Positions 5,042 through 9,287 of a stretch of 9,287 nucleotides of DNA are shown here, one piece after another (position 1 is the first letter of the stretch; every line of letters starts with the position of its first letter). The stretch comes from an uncultured Clostridia bacterium (GTDB lineage: Bacteria > Bacillota > Clostridia > Oscillospirales > Acutalibacteraceae). The DNA lies in contig CAMBNE010000024.1 in NCBI GenBank assembly GCA_945868935.1, positions 1 through 9,287 of the forward strand, written 5' to 3'. The notes under the pieces are model-generated. The model was not told the origin of the DNA, did no database searches, and saw only the letters and a list, made by a program, of their open reading frames with translations. The translations under genes were made by a program, and so were the position numbers.

Positions 5042-6739
5042 TCAGTTAAGTTCGTCAACAACCTTCTGGATTGCTTCAAGAGCGTCATCGGGAAGCTTGT
5101 CGTAGCCGTCTTTTTCTGTAGCGAATGCCTTGATTTCGTTTACACGGTCATTCATACGAGCCTTAAGCTGAGCAACGTAATCTGCATCGTTCATATCGGG
5201 AACAAAGCCTTCCCAGTCCATAATCTCGATGTCGGAGAACGGTCCCCACTTCTTGAATTCAGCCTTGCCCTCTACGATAGCTTCGAGGATACCGAGTGTG
5301 TCCTTAGGCTGAACCTTCTTGCCCATAAAGTCGCCTGTGTTAACGATGTAACAGTCAACGTTCTTTTCCTCAACGAGCTTCTTGAACTTTGAGTAGTCGT
5401 TAGCAAGAGGATAAGTTCTGAACGGGTTAGCGTAGGGAACAACAACGAGCTTGTTGGGGTCAACGCCGGGAGCAAGTCTTTCGGCAGAAGATCTCTTTGT
5501 TGCGAGTGTTGCGCCCATTACGGAAGCAAGTGAAGCACCCTTAAGCTTTACAACGGGAGGAATTGTGGGATCCTTCATAATCCAGAAGATAGCGTTAACG
5601 GGCTCTTCAATCTTGTCAACACGGTTGGGTGACCAGAGCTTTGACTTGATAGCTCTGCCGTTGCCGTTTCTGATGTCCTCTGTTACGAGCTGAACCTTGC
5701 CGTCCTCGTCAAGAGTAGCAGAGCAGTTCTGAGCTGTAAGGAGGTACTTGTTGTCGGGGCAGCCTGTGGGATAGTCGGCTGTCTTGTCAAAGTATGTCGG
5801 CTCGATTGCGATTGATGCGCAGGTATCTGTGTTGATGATAAATGCGTCGTCGTGGAGAACCTTGATTTCGTACTTGCCGCCGTGCTTAGCGTGAGTAAGA
5901 GTTGACTTACCTGAGCCTGAAAGGCCGTATACGGAAGCAACGTATCTTCTGCCGTCGGGAAGGAGATATTCCTTCTGACCGCCGTGACAGGAAGCGTAGC
6001 CGTTACGGTTAGCGATTGCCCATACCATAGTAAGTGTGCCCTTCTTGTGCTCGCCGAAGTATCTCATACCAAGGATACAAGCACAGTTTGTTTCTGTGTT
6101 GAAGTAGCAGAGAGTTTTCTTTGCGGGGTCGCTGAGGCAGTCAAAGCTTACGCCGGGGTGCTCAACAGGAGTCCACTGGGGATCTGAGAAGATGTAGATG
6201 TCGGGCTCTTTGCCGTCGCCTACGGGCTTTGAATCCTTGTACATTTTTACGTACTCGTCAGACATATACTGGAAGTTGAGCATCCATGAGTACATAATGT
6301 TTTCTTCACCCTCGGGAATGAGAAGGTGAACCTTAACCATAAATTCAGGGTCAAGACCTGCATAGCAGGTTGCGTGATACATTTTCTTGTAACGAGCGCT
6401 GTAGATAGCGTCCATAGCTACCTTGTCAAGAGCTTCGCAGTCAACGCCGGGTTCGCCTGCAATGCGGCGTGCAGCAGCGTATCTGCCTGTGATTGCGCCG
6501 TCGTTGAAAAGAAGAACCTTAGCGTCCTTGTCAAGACCGAATTCCTCGCCTCTGTAAACGGGCATATCGGTAACGATTGTACCGGGTGAATTCTTTGCAA
6601 GGTTGTATGCTTCCTTAAGTGTGTTTACGGGTACAACATTGTTGCCGTAGAATGCAGCTTCAATGATTGACCTTGTTTTTGAGAAACCGGGCTTGCCTTT
6701 GCCGATTTCGTTCAAAGGATAATAAGCTTTTGTTGACAT
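5042..6739 (-). CDS. pckA: phosphoenolpyruvate carboxykinase, ATP-type, divergent
   Basis: This cytosolic enzyme interconverts oxaloacetate plus ATP and phosphoenolpyruvate plus CO2. In anaerobic fermenters it often runs toward oxaloacetate, feeding succinate or anabolism. The 565-residue protein is somewhat longer than usual ATP-type enzymes (about 520-540). Visible motifs: GMRYFGEHKKG (224-234), which matches the YxGExKKG active-site segment with K233 as the likely metal-binding lysine; ASCH (249-252), where H252 aligns with the metal-ligand histidine of E. coli PckA; the P-loop GLSGSGKST (272-280); the kinase-2 motif LHDDAF (295-300; D297, D298); and ANPFRTYPL (437-445). The P-loop is the ATP-family form with Ser for Thr at two places, and the middle region (301-370) differs clearly from the E. 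coli type. AAGGAG at 6748-6753 precedes the ATG by eight bases. It stands alone, with its own promoter and terminator. Nucleotide preference is inferred from family resemblance, not tested. Confidence 0.93.
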   Translation of the reverse strand: MSTKAYYPLNEIGKGKPGFSKTRSIIEAAFYGNNVVPVNTLKEAYNLAKNSPGTIVTDMPVYRGEEFGLDKDAKVLLFNDGAITGRYAAARRIAGEPGVDCEALDKVAMDAIYSARYKKMYHATCYAGLDPEFMVKVHLLIPEGEENIMYSWMLNFQYMSDEYVKMYKDSKPVGDGKEPDIYIFSDPQWTPVEHPGVSFDCLSDPAKKTLCYFNTETNCACILGMRYFGEHKKGTLTMVWAIANRNGYASCHGGQKEYLLPDGRRYVASVYGLSGSGKSTLTHAKHGGKYEIKVLHDDAFIINTDTCASIAIEPTYFDKTADYPTGCPDNKYLLTAQNCSATLDEDGKVQLVTEDIRNGNGRAIKSKLWSPNRVDKIEEPVNAIFWIMKDPTIPPVVKLKGASLASVMGATLATKRSSAERLAPGVDPNKLVVVPYANPFRTYPLANDYSKFKKLVEEKNVDCYIVNTGDFMGKKVQPKDTLGILEAIVEGKAEFKKWGPFSDIEIMDWEGFVPDMNDADYVAQLKARMNDRVNEIKAFATEKDGYDKLPDDALEAIQKVVDELN

Positions 6740-6801
6740 AAAATCTACTCCTTATCTAATCTTTTATAATGTATAGTATCACATTTTCAAGATACAACTG
6801 C

Positions 6802-6830
6802 ATTATAACACTTGTATATTATTTTTTCAA
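6802..6830 (-). promoter_or_regulatory. sigma-A-type promoter of pckA
   Basis: On the minus strand TTGAAA (6830-6825), a 17-base spacer, then a perfect TATAAT (6807-6802). The expected transcript start is near 6795, giving a leader of about 55 bases with AAGGAG at 6748-6753. It is one of the best consensus promoters in the window, fitting a highly expressed metabolic gene. Confidence 0.85.
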
Positions 6831-6964
6831 GCTAAAATGCAATTATTCTTTTTAAATATTGCAAAAATTAATTCCGAAAATTTCTATATGCTCAACCTCA
6901 ATAATATTTTGAATTTTTTTGACTTTTTTTCTTGCATTTTGCAAATGGATTTTACTTTTATTAG

Positions 6965-6973
6965 TGATATAAT
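6965..6973 (+). promoter_or_regulatory. possible extended -10 promoter upstream of the lipoprotein gene
   Basis: TGATATAAT is a perfect extended -10 element (TGn plus TATAAT). The -35 region at the right distance is poor. It points toward the lipoprotein gene and would give a leader of about 140 bases, or a separate small transcript. In such AT-rich DNA a chance match is quite possible. Confidence 0.35.
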
Positions 6974-7060
6974 GAAAAGTACGGCTGAAAATTACGCAAA
7001 AAATAGACATTACTTGACTTTTGTATATTTTTTATTCATTAATTTGCCTCATTGCCCGAT

Positions 7061-7089
7061 TTGACGAATTTGCTTTAAAGTGATAAAAT
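7061..7089 (+). promoter_or_regulatory. promoter of the lipoprotein gene
   Basis: TTGACG (7061-7066), a 17-base spacer, then TAAAAT (7084-7089), preceded by TG at -15/-14 (7081-7082) to make an extended -10. The transcript should start near 7096. That rules out the ATG at 7090 as the initiator and supports the ATG at 7120. Confidence 0.8.
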
Positions 7090-7106
7090 ATGGTTAATAA
7101 GTATGT

Positions 7107-7110
7107 GAGG
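7107..7110 (+). promoter_or_regulatory. ribosome binding site deciding the lipoprotein start
   Basis: GAGG lies nine bases before the ATG at 7120, at a workable distance. The alternative ATG at 7090 has no Shine-Dalgarno sequence and overlaps the promoter. A GTG at 7117, directly before the chosen ATG, would add one residue but is too close to separate. Confidence 0.65.
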
Positions 7111-7119
7111 TACAACGTG

Positions 7120-7497
7120 ATGGGTAAAAAAGCGGTTTCCATTTTAATATGCGTTTTTTGTGCGGTGTTTATGCTTTGCGGTTGCGGTGAGAATAAAAAT
7201 TCAGAGATTGTCGGCGAGTGGGTTCCCACAACGGCAACGCTTAACGGCTCAACGATTAAATATGACGAGCTTGGAATTGAAAAGGAAAAGTTCGGTTTTG
7301 TCTTTACGGACGACGGCAAGTGCACTGCTACGCTTGCAGGAATAAGCGACGAAAGCTCGTACACCTTTAACGGAACGTCGGTTGATATTCAGATAAACGG
7401 CGAGGATTATAAGCTTGATTATGAAAAAGGCAACCTCACCTTGTCACTGAATTACGGCGGAAATTACACGTATTTTACATTTACAAAGGTAAAATAA
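7120..7497 (+). CDS. small lipoprotein with lipocalin-like beta domain
   Basis: From the ATG at 7120 the product has 125 residues. It starts with MGKK, then a hydrophobic segment ending in a lipobox, M-L-C-G-C (18-22), so C22 should be lipidated and the protein held on the outer face of the membrane. The mature part opens with EIVGEW and continues as alternating strands: a FVFTDDGKCTATL stretch, then IQINGEDYKLDYEKGNLTLSL, ending in FTFTKVK. This is the usual look of small Firmicutes lipocalin-like or DUF5640-type domains (G-x-W near the start, F-x-x-DG in the middle, a final aromatic-rich strand). The ligand is unknown. The longer frame from the ATG at 7090 adds ten residues, but that codon abuts the -10 box and precedes the predicted transcript start, so I did not use it. 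It is monocistronic, with its own promoter and a terminator 75 bases downstream. Confidence 0.85.
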   Translation: MGKKAVSILICVFCAVFMLCGCGENKNSEIVGEWVPTTATLNGSTIKYDELGIEKEKFGFVFTDDGKCTATLAGISDESSYTFNGTSVDIQINGEDYKLDYEKGNLTLSLNYGGNYTYFTFTKVK

Positions 7498-7500
7498 TTC

Positions 7501-7535
7501 AATTCGGAATTCGGAATGCGTAATTCGGAATTTAG
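7501..7535. repeat. five-unit 7-bp tandem repeat (AATTCGG)
   Basis: Directly after the lipoprotein stop codon come five heptamers in register: AATTCGG, AATTCGG, AATGCGT, AATTCGG, AATTTAG. Three are identical and two degenerate. The array lies between the stop and the terminator, so it would be in the mRNA 3' region. The small unit suggests slippage or a dispersed simple repeat. I see no other copy in the window. Confidence 0.8.
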
Positions 7536-7571
7536 AGTTGCAGGAAAATCTGTAAATATTTTTACTTTAAC

Positions 7572-7602
7572 AACGGAGTCATTAAAGGCTCCGTTTTTGT
7601 TT
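7572..7602 (+). terminator. intrinsic terminator of the lipoprotein gene
   Basis: A 9-bp stem with one T-G pair (AACGGAGTC at 7572-7580 with GGCTCCGTT at 7587-7595) has the six-base loop ATTAAA. It runs into TTTTTGTTT from 7594. The gltX -35 box begins 24 bases after this tail, so the two genes are separate transcription units. Confidence 0.9.
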
Positions 7603-7625
7603 GCTGTCATTTATGCGGAAAATAA

Positions 7626-7654
7626 TTGAAAAACGGCAGATTATGTGGTATACT
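7626..7654 (+). promoter_or_regulatory. sigma-A-type promoter of gltX
   Basis: TTGAAA (7626-7631), a 17-base spacer, then TATACT (7649-7654). The transcript should start near 7661, leaving a leader of only about 31 bases. There is no room for a T-box or other long leader regulator. Confidence 0.8.
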
Positions 7655-7677
7655 AAAAAAGTATAATTATTTATTTT

Positions 7678-7683
7678 GGAGAG
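7678..7683 (+). promoter_or_regulatory. ribosome binding site deciding the gltX start
   Basis: GGAGAG lies eight bases before the ATG at 7692. It fixes that ATG as the start. The same frame is open back to a TTG at 7626, but that TTG is part of the -35 box. Confidence 0.85.
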
Positions 7684-7691
7684 TGAACGCA

Positions 7692-9146
7692 ATGTCTGAC
7701 AAAACTGTCCGCACAAGATACGCTCCCAGTCCTACGGGATTTATGCACGTGGGCAACCTGAGAACGGCTCTTTATGAGTATCTTGTTGCAAAATCGCAGA
7801 ACGGAAAATTTGTTTTGAGAATTGAGGACACCGACCGTGAACGCCTTGTTGAGGGTGCGGTTGACGTCATTTATAATACACTTAAGCTTGCAGGTCTTAA
7901 GCACGACGAAGGTCCCGATATCGGCGGTGATTTCGGACCGTATGTTCAGTCGGAGAGAAAGGGAATGTATCTGCCGTATGCAGAACAGCTTATCAAAGAA
8001 GGCAAGGCTTACCGTTGCTTCTGCTCAAAGGAGCGTCTTGAAAAACTCCAGAGCGACAATGTCGGCGGAGGTTATGACCGACACTGCCGTGATTTGCCGC
8101 AGGAGGAAATTGACAGACTGCTTTCAGAGGGTGTGCCGTATGTTATCCGTCAGAAGATGCCGATTGAGGGCAGTACAACCTTTGTTGACGCAGTTTTCGG
8201 CGAGATTACCGTTGACAATACTGAATTGCAGGATCAGATTTTAATTAAAACAGACGGCTACCCGACCTATAATTTTGCAAACGTGATTGACGACCACACA
8301 ATGGGAATTACTCACGTTGTGCGTGGCTGTGAGTATTTAAGCTCCACGCCGAAGTATAATCTTCTTTACGAGGCTTTCGGCTGGGAAATTCCTACCTATA
8401 TTCATCTTCCGCTCATTATGGGCAAGGACGAGGACGGCAACGTTTCAAAGCTGTCAAAGCGTCACGGTGCAACAGGCTTTTACGATTTGATTGACGAGGG
8501 TTATCTGCCCGAGGCTATCATCAACTACATTGCACTTTTAGGCTGGTGCCCGAAGGATAATCAGGAGATTTTCACGCTTGCAGAGCTTGAAAAGGAATTT
8601 GACATCAGCGGAATCAGCAAGTCACCGTCAGTATTTGACTATGACAAGCTTTCTTGGTTCAACGGCGAGTACATCAAGGCTATGACTTCCGAGCAGTTTA
8701 CTGAGGTTGCTATGCCGTACTACAAAAAGGTATTCGGCGACAGGGAAATGCCGTATATAAAATTTGCCGAGATTTTGCAGAAGCGTACAACTCAGCTTAC
8801 GCAGATTCCCGAAATGCTCGACTTTTTTGCTGAGCTTCCCGAATATGGCAAGGAGCTTTTTGTAAACAAAAAGAGCAAGACAAATCTTGAAAACGCTCCC
8901 GTTGTGCTCAAAGAGGCTTACGAAAGACTTAAGGCTCTGCCCGAGTGGACGGCTGACGCTATTCACGACTGCCTTATCAATATGGCTGTTGAAAAGGAGC
9001 TTAAGAACGGCACTGTTATGTGGCCTGTACGAATTGCGGCGGCAGGCAAGACGGTCACTCCCGGCGGCGCAATTGAGATTTTAGACATTTTAGGCAGAGA
9101 TGAGTCGCTGAAAAGACTTGAAAAGGGACTTGAAATTTTAGGTTAA
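7692..9146 (+). CDS. gltX: glutamyl-tRNA synthetase
   Basis: This cytosolic class I aminoacyl-tRNA synthetase attaches glutamate to tRNA-Glu using ATP. In organisms that use GatCAB it may also charge tRNA-Gln, which the sequence alone does not decide. The product has 484 residues, the normal bacterial length. The first signature is APSPTGFMHVGNLRTAL (11-27), with HVGN in the HIGH position. The second is KLSKR (253-257) in the KMSKS position. FCSKERL with C109/C111 and YDRHC with C132 form the zinc-site region. IEDTDRERLVEGAV (44-57) and RGCEYLSSTPKY (211-222) are also characteristic. The C-terminal half (about 320-484) is the helical anticodon-binding part and is complete to the stop. The start at 7692 is chosen because it has a Shine-Dalgarno sequence and the family's N-terminal spacing. 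The upstream extension of 22 codons would overlap the promoter. No obvious intrinsic terminator follows before the hairpin element at 9163. Confidence 0.97.
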   Translation: MSDKTVRTRYAPSPTGFMHVGNLRTALYEYLVAKSQNGKFVLRIEDTDRERLVEGAVDVIYNTLKLAGLKHDEGPDIGGDFGPYVQSERKGMYLPYAEQLIKEGKAYRCFCSKERLEKLQSDNVGGGYDRHCRDLPQEEIDRLLSEGVPYVIRQKMPIEGSTTFVDAVFGEITVDNTELQDQILIKTDGYPTYNFANVIDDHTMGITHVVRGCEYLSSTPKYNLLYEAFGWEIPTYIHLPLIMGKDEDGNVSKLSKRHGATGFYDLIDEGYLPEAIINYIALLGWCPKDNQEIFTLAELEKEFDISGISKSPSVFDYDKLSWFNGEYIKAMTSEQFTEVAMPYYKKVFGDREMPYIKFAEILQKRTTQLTQIPEMLDFFAELPEYGKELFVNKKSKTNLENAPVVLKEAYERLKALPEWTADAIHDCLINMAVEKELKNGTVMWPVRIAAAGKTVTPGGAIEILDILGRDESLKRLEKGLEILG

Positions 9147-9162
9147 AGTGTTGATATTTTTT

Positions 9163-9248
9163 CGTAGGGACACGGCGTGCCGTGTCCGTCACATAAATTG
9201 CAAAGTAATTTATGTGATTGGGGACGTCTGGGAAGCCGTCCCTTACGG
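9163..9248. repeat. MITE/REP-like element of three tandem hairpins with imperfect terminal inverted repeats
   Basis: Three inverted repeats follow one another. The first is GGACACGGC / GCCGTGTCC (9168-9176 and 9179-9187) with a two-base centre. The second is TCACATAAATT / AATTTATGTGA (9189-9199 and 9207-9217) with a seven-base loop. The third is GGGACG / CGTCCC (9221-9226 and 9237-9242) with a ten-base loop. The left end (CGTAGGGACACGGC) and the complement of the right end (CGTAAGGGACGGC) match apart from small gaps, so the whole unit has terminal inverted repeats. There is no coding capacity. It resembles short non-autonomous elements common between genes in gut clostridia. No target-site duplication is clear. 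The first hairpin lacks a T-tail, so it is not a typical intrinsic terminator for gltX. The remaining 39 bases to the window end show nothing recognisable. Confidence 0.7.
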
Positions 9249-9287
9249 AAATGTTTGTTTATTACTATAACGATGATTTAATTGGAA

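Larger units (their letters stand above)
6740..7119. other. AT-rich divergent intergenic region between pckA and the lipoprotein gene
   Basis: These 380 bases hold the minus-strand pckA promoter and leader on the left and the plus-strand lipoprotein promoter on the right. In between (about 6831-6960) the sequence is very AT-rich with T-runs, and it contains a small inverted repeat TTGCA-TTT-TGCAA at 6932-6944. I see no convincing gene. Short open frames here lack ribosome binding sites and have low-complexity composition. Confidence 0.7.

Noticed and set aside
4973..5392. 139-codon plus-strand frame antisense to pckA
   Set aside because: It is a mirror of the strongly supported PEPCK coding frame, starts inside the terminator region and lacks a Shine-Dalgarno sequence.
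6763..6790. Second minus-strand promoter for pckA (TTGAAA, 16 bases, TATAAA)
   Set aside because: The predicted transcript start (about 6756) would leave almost no leader before the AAGGAG at 6748-6753; the upstream promoter at 6802-6830 is better in both boxes and spacing.
7090..7119. Longer start (ATG 7090) for the lipoprotein
   Set aside because: It abuts the -10 box, lies before the predicted transcript start and has no ribosome binding site; the shorter form has a proper lipoprotein signal.
7626..7691. 22-codon N-terminal extension of GluRS starting at TTG 7626
   Set aside because: The TTG is part of the -35 box, the extension covers the promoter and predicted transcript start, and the ATG at 7692 has GGAGAG at the right distance and matches normal GluRS N-termini.
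7655..7691. T-box or other tRNA-responsive leader before gltX
   Set aside because: The leader is only about 31 bases and has no stem structures or T-box sequence.
9147..9187. First hairpin of the end element as an intrinsic terminator for gltX
   Set aside because: The T-run (TTTTTT) precedes the hairpin instead of following it, and the sequence after the stem is GTCACATAAA.
1..9287. CRISPR arrays, tRNA or rRNA genes, transposases, phage or toxin-antitoxin modules
   Set aside because: No direct-repeat/spacer pattern, cloverleaf-like sequence, rRNA segment or recognisable protein of these classes was seen on either strand.

Overview
The window looks like a piece of chromosome from a Gram-positive gut anaerobe of the Ruminococcus / Oscillospiraceae type (class Clostridia). 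The base composition is moderately AT-rich, ribosome binding sites are strong AGGAGG-like, promoters are sigma-A-like with 17-bp spacers, and intrinsic terminators are clean. The most telling gene is a secreted protein that carries a ruminococcal-style type I dockerin together with a starch-binding CBM26-like module. That combination is known from the starch-degrading complexes (amylosomes) of Ruminococcus bromii and relatives. The assignment to a genus is inference; no rRNA or other marker gene is present.

Layout. (1) Positions 1-900, plus strand: the possible last codons of an upstream gene overlap by ATGA with an XRE-type regulator gene. The regulator's second half is a strikingly regular glycine pentapeptide array, and a perfect 14-bp hairpin terminator follows it. 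(2) Positions 918-4832, minus strand: two secreted-protein genes. The upstream one (1987-4752) is a dockerin-bearing CotH-type kinase with carbohydrate-binding-like domains, its own promoter and a terminator. The downstream one (918-1820) is a small anchored protein whose ectodomain ends like a subtilisin propeptide but has no protease attached. (3) Positions 4982-6830, minus strand: a divergent ATP-type phosphoenolpyruvate carboxykinase with promoter and terminator. (4) Positions 6965-7602, plus strand: a short lipoprotein gene with promoter, a 7-bp tandem repeat behind it and a terminator. (5) Positions 7626-9146, plus strand: glutamyl-tRNA synthetase with its own promoter. (6) Positions 9163-9248: a compact element of three consecutive hairpins bounded by imperfect inverted repeats, resembling a MITE/REP-type repeat.

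Most genes are single transcription units with their own signals. The only close functional pairing suggested by position is that of the two secreted proteins: both are minus-strand and exported, one built for docking to an extracellular complex and the other for surface anchoring. PEPCK and GluRS are housekeeping genes. I see no CRISPR array, tRNA, rRNA, transposase, phage gene or recognised defence system.

Most worth a second look are: the 20-glycine period-5 array fused to a DNA-binding domain; the stand-alone propeptide-like surface protein; the dockerin plus starch-binding plus CotH kinase fusion; and the triple-hairpin element at the right end.
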